Positions 1 to 8,529 of a stretch of DNA of 64,000 nucleotides are shown piece by piece; the stretch's first letter is position 1; every line of letters starts with the position of its first letter. The stretch is from contig NZ_PIQO01000001.1 in the NCBI RefSeq assembly GCF_002844575.1, positions 124,001 to 188,000 of the forward strand, read 5' to 3'. Under the pieces are notes generated by a model. That model was given only the letters and a program-made list of their open reading frames with translations, made no database searches and was not told the DNA's origin. A program made the translations under genes and the position numbers. This DNA is from Heyndrickxia camelliae (GTDB lineage Bacteria; Bacillota; Bacilli; Bacillales; Bacillaceae_C).

Positions 1-1
1 C

Positions 2-199
2 ACCATTATGGTAACGCATAATATGCAACAGGCATTAGATCTTGGCAATCGCCTAATTATGATGGATAAGGGACAAATTATTCTCGAAGTGAATGAGGAT
101 GAAAAAAGAAGTCTTACCATAGATCAGTTGATGGCGGAATTCCAAAGAATTCGAGGTACCAAAATGACCAGCGACAGGGCTCTTTTATCAGTAGATTAA
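2..199 (+). CDS. ABC transporter ATP-binding protein, C-terminal fragment
   Basis: Only the last 65 codons are present; the gene starts upstream of the window and is open from its first base. The visible part begins with the switch/H-loop segment TIMVTHNM, in which the histidine contacts ATP gamma-phosphate in this family. It continues through a typical tail (GNRLIMMDKGQII, then a D-E-rich linker). This tail resembles the ATPases of the TrpX-type amino-acid ABC importers (binding protein, permease, ATPase), but substrate cannot be deduced from the fragment. No clear T-rich terminator follows, only the inverted repeat at 272-304. Confidence 0.8.
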   Translation, partial: TIMVTHNMQQALDLGNRLIMMDKGQIILEVNEDEKRSLTIDQLMAEFQRIRGTKMTSDRALLSVD

Positions 200-271
200 T
201 AGCTAGGATTTTGGTTCATCGGGTACCAAATCTGCAAGTATCTTCTATTTTTGCTCGATTAAAAAGGCGTA

Positions 272-304
272 TAACTTGTTATATCAAAAAAATATAACAA
301 GTTA
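272..304. repeat. 13-bp perfect inverted repeat
   Basis: Arms TAACTTGTTATAT and its exact complement enclose a 7-nt A-rich loop. No run of T follows on the plus strand, so it is not a standard intrinsic terminator. It abuts the dispersed repeat copy that starts at 310 and could be a weak transcript end for the ABC gene or part of the repeat insertion. Confidence 0.5.
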
Positions 305-309
305 GATGC

Positions 310-488
310 TGTCTAGCTTTTGCCTTTCAGCTAAAGGATTTCACCGTCCACTCTTTGATAAGTCTACATCAGGTGAAAATGGAAGTCGTATTTTTAATAG
401 CTCGCGATCTACCTTAGCACGGTTTCCTTTATCTTAGTCGAATACTACGAAATCCTAACGCAGCTGGGTAAAGCACTTACACTTTTCT
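310..488 (+). repeat. Dispersed non-coding repeat, copy A
   Basis: This stretch begins TGTCTAGC and ends CACTTACACTTTTC. It aligns by eye with the element at 63168-63338: shared blocks include GATAAGT.(A)ACATCAG, a TAGCTCG.GA.CTACC block and TTTCCTTTATCT.AGTC. The layout (TGTCTAG start, GCGCTTTTC-like end) matches a dispersed intergenic repeat I remember from Bacillaceae genomes. It fills most of the 310-bp gap before the thioesterase gene and has no open frame. Confidence 0.6.
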
Positions 489-509
489 AAATAGAAAAGG
501 GGAGATGTA

Positions 510-905
510 ATGAAAAAAGGCATGAAAATCGGTCAGACTGCTTCTATTTCCTTTAAAGTTACACCAGATATGTTTGCGCAATTTGAGGGAAATGTGGTTC
601 ATAAGGCATATTCCACGGTTTCTATGGTTTATCATATGGAATGGGTATCCAGGCAAATTATTCTGCCTTTCCTTGAAAACCACGAAGAAGGAATTGGCGG
701 CGCTGTTCAAGTAAAGCACATAGCGCCAACAACAGAAGGTACGATTGTATCCGTAAAGGCGAAGTTAACGGAAATAAAAGATAATATAATCATAACTGAA
801 ACTGAAGCATGGACTGAAAAAGGATTAATAGGAAAAGGGGAAGTAAAACAAGTAATCCTCCCTAAAGCTCAAATTCAAGAGAGATTAGAATCTTCAATCC
901 TATAA
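510..905 (+). CDS. FlK-like hotdog thioesterase family protein
   Basis: A 131-residue protein, the usual length of a single hotdog-fold acyl-CoA thioesterase of the fluoroacetyl-CoA thioesterase (FlK) type. The start ATG is preceded by GGGGAGATG. Recognisable are the FEGNVVHKAYSTVSMVYHMEW segment (helix with conserved E and H) and a GAVQVKHIAPTTEGT strand pair. It stands 87 bp before the leucine dehydrogenase gene and reads in the same direction, so it may trim acyl-CoA products of the branched-chain 2-oxo-acid pathway; that role is inference. The substrate is unknown. Confidence 0.7.
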   Translation: MKKGMKIGQTASISFKVTPDMFAQFEGNVVHKAYSTVSMVYHMEWVSRQIILPFLENHEEGIGGAVQVKHIAPTTEGTIVSVKAKLTEIKDNIIITETEAWTEKGLIGKGEVKQVILPKAQIQERLESSIL

Positions 906-991
906 TAAATTGATATATAAGGATAAGAAATGGCAATTGAATCAACTTCTGCTCCATTCTAATCTCCATCTATTAGAAAGGGGAATACAAG

Positions 992-2101
992 GTGGATATT
1001 TTTACTGAAATCAAGAGTCATGAACAAGTTGTAATCTGTAATGATCCCAACACTGGATTAAAGGCAATTATTGCAATACATAATACCACACTCGGACCTG
1101 CTACAGGAGGATGCAGAATGTATCCTTATAAATCTTTTGATGCTGCACTTAATGATGCCCTAAGGCTCTCAAAAGGAATGACCTATAAATGTGCTGCAGC
1201 AGATTTGGATTTTGGGGGTGGGAAAACCGTGATTATCGGTGATCCCGCAAAGGACAAAACACCGGAATTGTTCCGGTCACTAGGTCAATATATTAACTCA
1301 TTAAATGGACGTTATTACACGGGAACAGATATGGGAACAACACCAGAGGATTTTGTTCATGCGATGAAAGAGACAAATTGTATTGTTGGTTTACCGGAAG
1401 AATATGGGGGCAGCGGTGATTCTTCCATCCCTACAGCACATGGAGTGGTTTATGGCATCAAGGCAACATCAGAAGTGTTAGATGGTTCCAAATCCATAGG
1501 GGAAAAATCATATGCAATCCAAGGTCTTGGAAAAGTAGGCTTCAAAGTGGCAGAGCAATTATTAGAAGAAGGTGCCTCTTTATTTGTTTCGGAGATTAAT
1601 CCGCATGCTATTGATGCTCTAATAAAGCGGGGCAAAGAAATTGGAAATGAATTTATTAAAGTTGTTTCAGGAAACGACATTTATGGAGTAGATGCAGATG
1701 TCTTTGTTCCTTGTGCATTAGGCGGAATTATAAATGATGAAACGATTGAACGCTTAAAAGTGAAAGCTATTGTCGGATCTGCTAATAATCAGTTGTTAGA
1801 AGATTATCATGGCGATGTTTTATTAAAAAAAGGAATTCTCTATGCCCCAGATTATATTGTTAATGCCGGTGGACTTATTCAAGTGGCAGATGAGTTATAT
1901 GGGCCAAACAAACAAAGAGTGATGAAGAAAACAAAAGCAATATATACTTCATTACTTGAAATTTATCGTACTGCTGAAAATATGCATATTTCTACTATTC
2001 AATCTGCGAACCAATTTTGCGAACAGCGCTTAGAAATGAGAAAGCAGAGAAATAGTTTTTTTTCCCATCATAGGCGTCCGAAATGGGATGTGCGGCATTA
2101 G
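992..2101 (+). CDS. bcd: Leucine dehydrogenase (Glu/Leu/Phe/Val dehydrogenase family)
   Basis: NAD-dependent enzyme that reversibly deaminates leucine, valine and isoleucine to 2-oxo acids. Its 369 residues match the family length. The GTG start has a GAAAGGGG site about 8 nt upstream. Visible motifs are TGGCRMYPY near residue 38, the substrate and catalytic lysines at about 66 (MTYK) and 78 ([11 protein letters not shown]), and the Rossmann turn GLGKVG near residue 178. It heads the E1 alpha/E1 beta/E2 cluster, feeding 2-oxo acids to the dehydrogenase complex. In B. subtilis the equivalent bcd lies with ptb, buk and lpdV, which are absent here. The C-terminus ([11 protein letters not shown]) looks non-standard. 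Confidence 0.9.
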   Translation: MDIFTEIKSHEQVVICNDPNTGLKAIIAIHNTTLGPATGGCRMYPYKSFDAALNDALRLSKGMTYKCAAADLDFGGGKTVIIGDPAKDKTPELFRSLGQYINSLNGRYYTGTDMGTTPEDFVHAMKETNCIVGLPEEYGGSGDSSIPTAHGVVYGIKATSEVLDGSKSIGEKSYAIQGLGKVGFKVAEQLLEEGASLFVSEINPHAIDALIKRGKEIGNEFIKVVSGNDIYGVDADVFVPCALGGIINDETIERLKVKAIVGSANNQLLEDYHGDVLLKKGILYAPDYIVNAGGLIQVADELYGPNKQRVMKKTKAIYTSLLEIYRTAENMHISTIQSANQFCEQRLEMRKQRNSFFSHHRRPKWDVRH

Positions 2102-2146
2102 TAAGGGAATATGTTAATCCTGCTAAAAAAGGAGGATGTATAGGAA

Positions 2147-3214
2147 GTGAAGGAATATAAAACTAAGCAATATTTAGATGAAAATGGAAGGGTCACAAAT
2201 GATGAGTTGAAACAATGGATTACAGGTGAACTTGCACTAACCCTTTATGAAAAAATGCTATTAGTTAGAACGTTTGACAGGAAAGCGATTAGCCTGCAAA
2301 GACAAGGAAGACTTGGCACATATGCACCTTTTGAGGGGCAGGAAGCAGCTCAAGTAGGCAGTGCATTTGCATTACATGAAAAAGATTGGCTTTTTCCTAC
2401 CTACAGAGATCATGCCGCAAGCATAACATTTGGGCATTCCTTAAAAACCATTTTCCTTTACTGGAATGGTAGAGTGGAAGGCTGTGTACCGCCTGATGAA
2501 AGAAAAATCTTCCCGCCGGCAGTGCCAATTGCAACACAGCTCTTACATGCTACCGGCGCTGCACTTGCAGAAAAGTGGAAGGGCACTAAAAACGCTGCAA
2601 TTGTTTATTTTGGAGATGGAGCAACATCAGAAGGGGATTTTCATGAAGGATTAAACTTTGCGAGTGTCTATAAAGCTCCTGTTGTCTTTTTTAATCAAAA
2701 TAATCAATATGCAATTTCTGTACCTATTCACAAGCAGATGAATTCTGAAACCATCGCCCAAAAGGCAGTAGCTTACGGAATACAGGGTGTCCGCGTTGAT
2801 GGAAATGATATCTTTTCCGTATATTTAGAAACAAAAAAGGCATTAGAAAGAGCTAGAGATGGAGAAGGACCTACCCTTATTGAAGCTGTCACTTGGCGAT
2901 ATGGTGCACATACCACCGCAGACGATCCAACTAAATATCGTAATCAAGAAGAAAGTAAAGCAAAAAGAGAAACCACTGATCCTGTTCTCCGCTTAGAACG
3001 TTATTTAAAAAATGAAGGATTGTGGGATGAAAGTTGGTTAAGCCAGATACAGGAGAGAATAAATGGCAATATTGAATCAGCAATCAAAGAAATGGAAGCG
3101 TTCCCAAAACCTGATGTGAAAGACTTATTTGATCATGTTTTTGCTGAGCCAACTTGGACCATCAAACAGCAGAAGGACGAATATTACGAATACTTAAGAG
3201 GTGTAAGCCAATGA
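2147..3214 (+). CDS. 2-oxo-acid dehydrogenase E1 component, alpha subunit
   Basis: A 355-residue thiamine-diphosphate-dependent E1 alpha subunit that decarboxylates a branched-chain 2-oxo acid or pyruvate. The GTG start follows GGAGG at 2131-2135. The ThDP/Mg motif is clear: GDGATSEGDFHEGLNFA followed by NNQYAIS. The phosphorylation-loop-like RYGAHTTADDPTKYR segment is also present. It lies 45 bp after leucine dehydrogenase and its stop overlaps the E1 beta start. The gene resembles pdhA/bkdAA types alike; the leucine dehydrogenase neighbour favours branched-chain substrates, but sequence alone does not settle pyruvate versus branched-chain specificity. Confidence 0.88.
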   Translation: MKEYKTKQYLDENGRVTNDELKQWITGELALTLYEKMLLVRTFDRKAISLQRQGRLGTYAPFEGQEAAQVGSAFALHEKDWLFPTYRDHAASITFGHSLKTIFLYWNGRVEGCVPPDERKIFPPAVPIATQLLHATGAALAEKWKGTKNAAIVYFGDGATSEGDFHEGLNFASVYKAPVVFFNQNNQYAISVPIHKQMNSETIAQKAVAYGIQGVRVDGNDIFSVYLETKKALERARDGEGPTLIEAVTWRYGAHTTADDPTKYRNQEESKAKRETTDPVLRLERYLKNEGLWDESWLSQIQERINGNIESAIKEMEAFPKPDVKDLFDHVFAEPTWTIKQQKDEYYEYLRGVSQ

Positions 3215-4209
3215 GTATAGATGTAATGAAATCACAGAAGCTCACCATTGTGCAGGCGGTAACCGATGGCCTGCAAACGATGATGCGCGAAAAGAAGGAA
3301 ATCATCATCATGGGGGAGGACGTTGGACGCAATGGCGGTGTATTTCGTGCAACCGATGGCCTGATAGATGAGTTTGGAGAAGAGCGAGTATTGGATACAC
3401 CATTAAGCGAGTCAGGTATTGTTGGAACAGCTATAGGACTTGCGATTAATGGTTTTTTACCTGTTGTGGAAATCCAATTTTTAGGATTCATTTACCCAGC
3501 CTTTGAACAAATTATGGCACATGCAACGAGAATTCGGATGAGGACAATGAGTAGATTCCATGTTCCAATTGTTATTCGTGCACCATATGGAGCAGGTGTA
3601 AAAGCTCCTGAAATTCATTCAGATAGCATGGAAGCATTGTTCACCCATATGCCAGGAATCAAAGTAGTATGTCCATCCAATCCCTATGATGCTAAAGGTC
3701 TATTAATTTCTAGTATTGAAGATCCGGATCCAGTACTATTTCTGGAATCTCTACGATCTTATCGAGCTTTTAAAGAAGAGGTACCAATAGGTAAGTATAC
3801 AGTTGAAATTGGAAAAGCAAATCGTTTAATGGAAGGGGAAGATGTTACGATTATCGCATGGGGGGCGATGGTGCCTGTTGCCATGAAAGCCGCCGAAAAG
3901 GTAAAGGGCGAAGGTATCAGTTGTGAAGTCATTGACTTACGAACCTTATACCCTTTAGACCATTCGATGATTTCGGAATCAGTGCAAAAAACGGGTCGAG
4001 CCATTATTGTTCATGAAGCGCCTGCAACAAGCGGTTTAGGTGCGGAAATCATTTCCGTTATCCAAGAGACCTCGTTCTTATATTTGAGAGCTCCTATTGA
4101 AAGAGTTGCCGGTTTCGATGTCCCTGTACCTTTTTACGCATTAGAGAACCACTTTTTACCTAGTGAAGGAAGGGTTACAAAGGCAATTGAAAAAGTAATG
4201 CATTTCTAG
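3211..4209 (+). CDS. 2-oxo-acid dehydrogenase E1 component, beta subunit
   Basis: A 332-residue transketolase-like E1 beta that pairs with the alpha subunit. Translation is placed at ATG 3211, which overlaps the E1 alpha stop (ATGA) and has GAGGTG upstream. The open frame extends back to 3154, but that part lies inside E1 alpha. Typical segments: MGEDVGRNGGVFRATDGL, a DTPLSESGIVGTAIGLA turn that helps bind ThDP, and the C-terminal domain from about residue 200. The 4-nt overlap suggests translational coupling, so the two subunits are made in equal amounts. Confidence 0.9.
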   Translation: MSIDVMKSQKLTIVQAVTDGLQTMMREKKEIIIMGEDVGRNGGVFRATDGLIDEFGEERVLDTPLSESGIVGTAIGLAINGFLPVVEIQFLGFIYPAFEQIMAHATRIRMRTMSRFHVPIVIRAPYGAGVKAPEIHSDSMEALFTHMPGIKVVCPSNPYDAKGLLISSIEDPDPVLFLESLRSYRAFKEEVPIGKYTVEIGKANRLMEGEDVTIIAWGAMVPVAMKAAEKVKGEGISCEVIDLRTLYPLDHSMISESVQKTGRAIIVHEAPATSGLGAEIISVIQETSFLYLRAPIERVAGFDVPVPFYALENHFLPSEGRVTKAIEKVMHF

Positions 4210-4226
4210 CAGGAAAGAAGGTGATG

Positions 4227-5408
4227 ATGTTGGTTGAAGTAAAGCTGCATGACATTGGAGAAGGAATGACAGAGGGAGAAGTATTGAATTACCTTGTAAA
4301 AAAAGGGGATCGAGTAAAGATTGACCAGCCGCTAGTAGAAGTTCAAACGGACAAAATGACCGCCGAACTTCCATCCCCCATATCTGGTGTCGTTCGTGAT
4401 ATTTTAATAGAAGAAGGAACCAATGTATCCGTTGGGACAACATTATTAATCATTGATACGGAAGAAATGCATCTAGATTTTTCAGATAGACCGGAAAAAC
4501 CTTTGCCTAAAAAGAGAATTATCGCAGCACCTCATACGAGAAGAATTGCCAGAGAGCTCGGTGTAAATATAGAACAAGTCATAGGAACAGGTCCTATCGG
4601 CAGGGTGACGGATGAGGATATTTATAAATTTATTAGAAAGGCTGAAGTTTCTTCTTCTACTACCGAAGAAGAAACAATGGTAGAAACGCGAAAAGAAAGT
4701 ACCTCATTACCTAAAATTAATAAGGAAGAAATACCATTTAAAGGTAGAAGAAAGCAAATTGCAGCAAAAATGGTTCAATCACTATATACGATTCCTCACG
4801 TCACACATTTTGAGGAAGTTGATGTAACCAACTTGCTTTCTTTAAAGAATGAACTGAAGAATGATGGTACTAATATATCTGTTGCAGCTTTTTTTATCAA
4901 AGCGATTTATCTGGCATTAAAAGACTATCCAATTTTTAATTCGGTTTTGGATGTGGAAAAAGAAAGGATTCTATTAAAAAACGAATATAACATTGGGATT
5001 GCTGTAGATACCAGGGAAGGTTTAATTGTTCCAGTTATTCATCATGTGGAACAAAAAAACATTACTACTATCTATCAGGAAATGAAGGATTGTATACAAA
5101 AAGCTCAAAATAACAAGCTGACAAAGGAAGACATTACTGGCGGAACTTTTACCATAAGTAATGTTGGTCCGCTCGGAGGAATTGGAGCGACACCAATTAT
5201 CAACTATCCAGAATCAGCACTAGTCTCTTTCCATAAAACGAAAAAACGCCCAGTAGTAATAAATGATGAAATCGTTGTACGCTCCATTATGAATCTATCC
5301 ATGTCCTTTGATCATCGTGTGGCAGATGGGGCAACAGCAGTAGCGTTTACCAACAGACTGGTAGAATTGCTTGAGAATCCATCTAAAATGATACTGGAGT
5401 TGCAATAA
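4227..5408 (+). CDS. 2-oxo-acid dehydrogenase E2 component (dihydrolipoyl acyltransferase)
   Basis: About 393 residues with the classic E2 order: one lipoyl domain (lipoylated lysine in QTDKMTAE near residue 42), a linker, an E3/E1-binding domain near residues 95-130 (RIARELGVNIEQVIGTGP), then the catalytic acyltransferase domain ending in MSFDHRVADG (His and Asp active site). Starts are stacked: GTG 4221, ATG 4224, ATG 4227 and TTG 4230 all follow the GAAGGTGAT site. Its spacing favours ATG 4227 or TTG 4230, and the family start MVEVKLHDIGEG fits TTG 4230. No E3 (lpd) gene follows, so the complex must borrow one. Confidence 0.9.
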   Translation: MLVEVKLHDIGEGMTEGEVLNYLVKKGDRVKIDQPLVEVQTDKMTAELPSPISGVVRDILIEEGTNVSVGTTLLIIDTEEMHLDFSDRPEKPLPKKRIIAAPHTRRIARELGVNIEQVIGTGPIGRVTDEDIYKFIRKAEVSSSTTEEETMVETRKESTSLPKINKEEIPFKGRRKQIAAKMVQSLYTIPHVTHFEEVDVTNLLSLKNELKNDGTNISVAAFFIKAIYLALKDYPIFNSVLDVEKERILLKNEYNIGIAVDTREGLIVPVIHHVEQKNITTIYQEMKDCIQKAQNNKLTKEDITGGTFTISNVGPLGGIGATPIINYPESALVSFHKTKKRPVVINDEIVVRSIMNLSMSFDHRVADGATAVAFTNRLVELLENPSKMILELQ

Positions 5409-5488
5409 AAGCAAATGAAGTAGTTTCATTTATATGGATGAAATGTAGCTTAAACATGTCTATATTTCCATCATAAAGGGTAAATAAA

Positions 5489-5515
5489 AGCGCTTGGAAC
5501 CTAAATCCAAGCGCT
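5489..5515 (+). terminator. Intrinsic terminator after the E2 gene
   Basis: A perfect 10-bp stem, AGCGCTTGGA with its complement, and a 7-nt loop, followed by CCGTTTCT. The T-run is poor, so it may be leaky. It ends the 2-oxo-acid dehydrogenase operon. The rest of the 339-bp gap holds only the Fur-box region before the next gene. Confidence 0.65.
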
Positions 5516-5696
5516 CCGTTTCTATATCCGCTTTTTCACTACCTCTCCTTTATAGAAAAATCATGTTTTCACAAATCTCCCATTTAGTTGAAATATGACT
5601 GCAATACCTTTTCCTAGCTACATGTAAATTATTTTTAATTTAAATTTTCTTCAGTGGTATTGACAATAAAAATAATAATATGATAGCTTATTAATT

Positions 5697-5715
5697 GAAA
5701 ATGATTATCAATATC
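5697..5715 (+). promoter_or_regulatory. Fur box
   Basis: The 19-mer GAAAATGATTATCAATATC matches the Fur consensus GATAATGATTATCATTATC at 17 of 19 positions. It lies about 30 bp before a siderophore-binding lipoprotein gene. A TTGACA at 5660-5665 could be its -35. Iron-dependent repression by Fur is therefore likely. Confidence 0.85.
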
Positions 5716-5747
5716 ATTTGAAAATGGAACAAAAGGGAGATATTTGA

Positions 5748-6668
5748 ATGAAAAAATTCTTTATTCCAGTGTTTTTCATTTTGATGCTGGTTATTACGGC
5801 ATGTAGTACGCATGAAACGGAAAAGTCAGTTGGAAAAGAAAGCAAAAAGGTTAAAGATGAACTGATTACATATGAGTCAGAAAATGGACCTATTAAGGTT
5901 CCTGCTCATCCTAAAAGAGTCGTTTTATTGTCTGGGTATGCGGGAGATTTAATTTCCCTTGGTGTAAATATTGTAGGGGTTGAAGAATGGTCGAAAAAAA
6001 GTCCGTTATTTAAAGAAGAGTTAAAAGATGTACCTACTGTATCTGATGATAATGTAGAAAAAGTTATTGAATTAAAGCCAGATTTAATAATAGGATCAAG
6101 TACTAGCAAAAATTTAGACAAATTTAAAAAAATAGCTCCTACGGTTACATACACTTATAATAAATTGGATTACCTAACACAACATTTAGAGATTGGTAAA
6201 CTGGTAAACAAAGAGAAAGAAGCTCAAGCTTGGATTACTGATTTTAAGGAACGAGCAAATACTATTGGTGAAGAAATAAAGGAAAGAATTGGACAAAATG
6301 CAACGGTGACTGTAATGGAAAGCTATGACAAAACTATGAGCATCCTTGGAAAAAGTTGGGGAAGAGGGACAGAAGTTCTGTATCAAGCAATGAAGTTAAA
6401 TATCCCTGATAATGTACAAAAAGTTACAAATAAAGAAGGGTATTACACTATTTCCTCTGAAGTGCTGCCTAAATATGTTGGTGACTATTTAGTTATAAGT
6501 AAATATATGGATCAAGATAATTCATATCAAAAGACTAAATTATATAAAGAAATACCTGCTGTAAAGAACAACCATGTATTTGAAGCAGATGCTTATACAT
6601 TTATGTTTAATGATCCAATAACATTAGACTATCAACTACATTTCTTTAAAGAACATTTTTTAGATTAG
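5748..6668 (+). CDS. Iron-siderophore ABC transporter substrate-binding lipoprotein (FhuD-like)
   Basis: A 306-residue binding protein of the FepB/FhuD (class III) fold. The N-terminus is a lipoprotein signal (hydrophobic stretch, lipobox LVITAC near residues 14-19), so it is anchored outside the membrane. Landmarks: PAHPKRVVLL at the start of the first lobe, KPDLIIGSS, and SWGRGTEVLYQAMKL, which resembles the hydroxamate-binding FhuD proteins. A near-consensus Fur box precedes it. No permease or ATPase gene is adjacent, so it must work with a transporter encoded elsewhere. The exact siderophore is unknown. Confidence 0.85.
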   Translation: MKKFFIPVFFILMLVITACSTHETEKSVGKESKKVKDELITYESENGPIKVPAHPKRVVLLSGYAGDLISLGVNIVGVEEWSKKSPLFKEELKDVPTVSDDNVEKVIELKPDLIIGSSTSKNLDKFKKIAPTVTYTYNKLDYLTQHLEIGKLVNKEKEAQAWITDFKERANTIGEEIKERIGQNATVTVMESYDKTMSILGKSWGRGTEVLYQAMKLNIPDNVQKVTNKEGYYTISSEVLPKYVGDYLVISKYMDQDNSYQKTKLYKEIPAVKNNHVFEADAYTFMFNDPITLDYQLHFFKEHFLD

Positions 6669-6828
6669 ACTAACCCAAGACAAACCAGGAGATTTATGTG
6701 AAGCGAGTGCTTAAACAAAGACTTTAGGATATGTTGATATCCTATCGAAGGTAAGAAGGATAATCAAGGCCCATTAAGGTATAGTATTCTTGATTTTCCT
6801 TTCTTCATCGGTTAAAACATACATGTGT

Positions 6829-6853
6829 AAAAAAGGCTACCAATATGGCAGCC
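6829..6853 (-). terminator. Intrinsic terminator for the 6930-7484 gene
   Basis: Read on the minus strand, GGCTGCCA, a 3-nt loop and TGGTAGCC form the stem and TTTTTT follows. It lies about 75 bp past the stop of the membrane protein gene. Confidence 0.6.
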
Positions 6854-6929
6854 AGAACCTCAAGTCTTCCTATGGTTCTTAGTTAAGGCATACATTTTGT
6901 ACAATAAACAAAGATACTAAACGATTCCA

Positions 6930-7484
6930 TTAAGTTCCCGAAGAGATCCCCTTTTCCTTTGGGGGCCAAATAAAATAAGTAATCGAAATAATTAGATCTA
7001 TCCCTAATACTATTGACCAAATTTTTGCTACTCCACTTAAGGCTTGGGTTCTAGATATATCATCGATCCAAAAGATCAATCCCACTAATATACCTCCACC
7101 AATTATATAAGCAATGAAATGTCTAATCCAACCTTTAAAATAGTGTTTTGAATATTCAATTCCGTAACGTTTTCTTGGTTTTTCTCCTTGTTTTGTTACA
7201 TAATATTGAAAACGCTGATCCGCCCATTCAATCATACTTTTACCGTAGGCAATGGATATACCTATATAAACAGCAGCAATTGCATGTGCTGTAGTTGCGA
7301 CTTCGCCACGATATATATCGATGCCTGCTGCAATTAACAAAGTTAAATCAACAAGCGGAGTTAGTGCAAGCAGAATGATCCCTAACTGTTTTTTCTTGAA
7401 GATATATCTTGTCATCAATCCCAATACAATGACAACCCAAAACGCGATTTCACAAAAGACGATCATCCATCCAATAATGGTCAA
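6930..7484 (-). CDS. Integral membrane protein of unknown function
   Basis: A 184-residue protein with about five hydrophobic segments (near residues 3-25, 34-54, 67-85, 118-140 and 153-172) and a basic cytoplasmic loop (KQGEKPRKRYGIEYSKHYFKG). The TTG start is preceded by AAGGAGTGG. I do not recognise a characterised family, although similar small membrane proteins occur next to TetR regulators in bacilli. It is divergent from the TetR gene, and the shared 109-bp region contains two related inverted repeats. It is therefore the likely target of that regulator. Confidence 0.7.
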   Translation of the reverse strand: MTIIGWMIVFCEIAFWVVIVLGLMTRYIFKKKQLGIILLALTPLVDLTLLIAAGIDIYRGEVATTAHAIAAVYIGISIAYGKSMIEWADQRFQYYVTKQGEKPRKRYGIEYSKHYFKGWIRHFIAYIIGGGILVGLIFWIDDISRTQALSGVAKIWSIVLGIDLIISITYFIWPPKEKGISSGT

Positions 7485-7499
7485 ATAACCACTCCTTTT

Positions 7500-7563
7500 T
7501 AATACAAATGTATTATATAAACAAAGTATAACATTCTATTTTAAATAATACAATCGTGTTATT
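7500..7563. promoter_or_regulatory. Two related inverted repeats in a divergent promoter (candidate TetR operators)
   Basis: Site 1 (7500-7515) is TAATACA-AA-TGTATTA, a perfect 7-bp-arm palindrome. Site 2 (7546-7563) has TAATACA-ATCG-TGTTATT, sharing the same left arm. Both lie between a membrane-protein gene and a TetR-family gene that read apart. Auto-regulation and control of the neighbour are inferred from this arrangement. Confidence 0.5.
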
Positions 7564-7593
7564 TAAAACTTAACATTGTGCTAAAATAGAGAT

Positions 7594-8199
7594 ATGCCTA
7601 AAATAGTTGATCATGACTTACGAAAAAGACAAATTGCAGAAGCTTCATGGAGGGTTATTCTAGAACAGGGAATGGAAGGAGCAACAGTTAGGAATATAGC
7701 AAAAGAGGCTGGTCTCTCATTAGGAGCTTTGCGCCATTATTTTTCTACTCAAGATGAGTTACTAGAATTTGCTATGAATCTTGTTATTAAAAGAGTAACA
7801 GAACGAATAAACAAAATAGCCCTTAATGAATTACCTCCCAAGGAAAAAATATTGCAAATCCTGCTTGAAATTATCCCAACTGACTCTGAAAAGATGGCAG
7901 AAATGGAGGTATGGTTTGCATTTGTTGCGTATGCTAGACATAAAAAAGATACTTTTGATGCAAAACATGATGGAATTTATGATGGTCTCCGTAACCTAAT
8001 ACATTATCTAGACCAAGCGAAACTGTTAAAGAAAAACCTTAATACAGAACTTGAAGTTGAAAGATTGTACTCATTGGTTGACGGCACAGCTATGCATGCA
8101 TTATTAGATCCTACCAGGTTAGATAAAGGTCGAATCCACAAGTTACTCGTTTACCATCTAAATTCAATTTGTATTGATGAGATTGAAAAGACTTACTAA
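7594..8199 (+). CDS. TetR/AcrR family transcriptional regulator
   Basis: A 201-residue one-component regulator. The N-terminal helix-turn-helix spans about residues 10-55: RKRQIAEASWRVILEQG, then GATVRNIAKEAGLSLGALRHYF, the typical TetR recognition helix ending in HYF. The rest is the helical ligand-binding and dimer domain. The start is the ATG at 7594 with only a weak ribosome binding site (TAGAGAT), so expression may be low. It is divergent from the membrane-protein gene and probably represses it. The N-terminus (MPKIVDHDLRKRQIAEA) resembles the PksA/BetI-like group; the inducer is unknown. Confidence 0.88.
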   Translation: MPKIVDHDLRKRQIAEASWRVILEQGMEGATVRNIAKEAGLSLGALRHYFSTQDELLEFAMNLVIKRVTERINKIALNELPPKEKILQILLEIIPTDSEKMAEMEVWFAFVAYARHKKDTFDAKHDGIYDGLRNLIHYLDQAKLLKKNLNTELEVERLYSLVDGTAMHALLDPTRLDKGRIHKLLVYHLNSICIDEIEKTY

Positions 8200-8213
8200 G
8201 TAGTGAGTCTTTT
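8186..8213 (+). terminator. Intrinsic terminator of the TetR gene
   Basis: Stem AAAAGACTTACTA paired with TAGTGAGTCTTTT (one wobble), 2-nt gap, then T-rich sequence. It overlaps the stop codon. Confidence 0.75.
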
Positions 8214-8283
8214 TCAATTTGGGTACGAAAGAATCAAATATCATCCTTTAAAATCATTATTTGTTGATATATCAGGAACAAAA

Positions 8284-8315
8284 AGAGATCAAATCAATAT
8301 ACTGATTTGATCTCT
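8284..8315 (-). terminator. Intrinsic terminator downstream of the purine permease
   Basis: A perfect 13-bp stem (AGAGATCAAATCA and complement) around a 6-nt loop. On the minus strand it is followed by TTTTTG, so it serves the leftward permease gene, about 215 bp past its stop. The other sequence in the 8200-8529 gap shows no credible gene. Confidence 0.65.
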
Positions 8316-8529
8316 AAAAGAAATTGAATCATTTAATTGTCTACGTGTTTTTACTATAAAAAAGTCATTTTCAAACTCATTTCACTTCACTTACTATTAT
8401 TAAACGGAAAGTGTGTATGATTTTAAGAATTACTTGGGCATATTATTATAGCTCAGTTAATATTATGAAAGGGAAATTGGTACTTCAACATTTCACTTAT
8501 TTGTATGCAGATAGCAAGGCGCATTTGTT

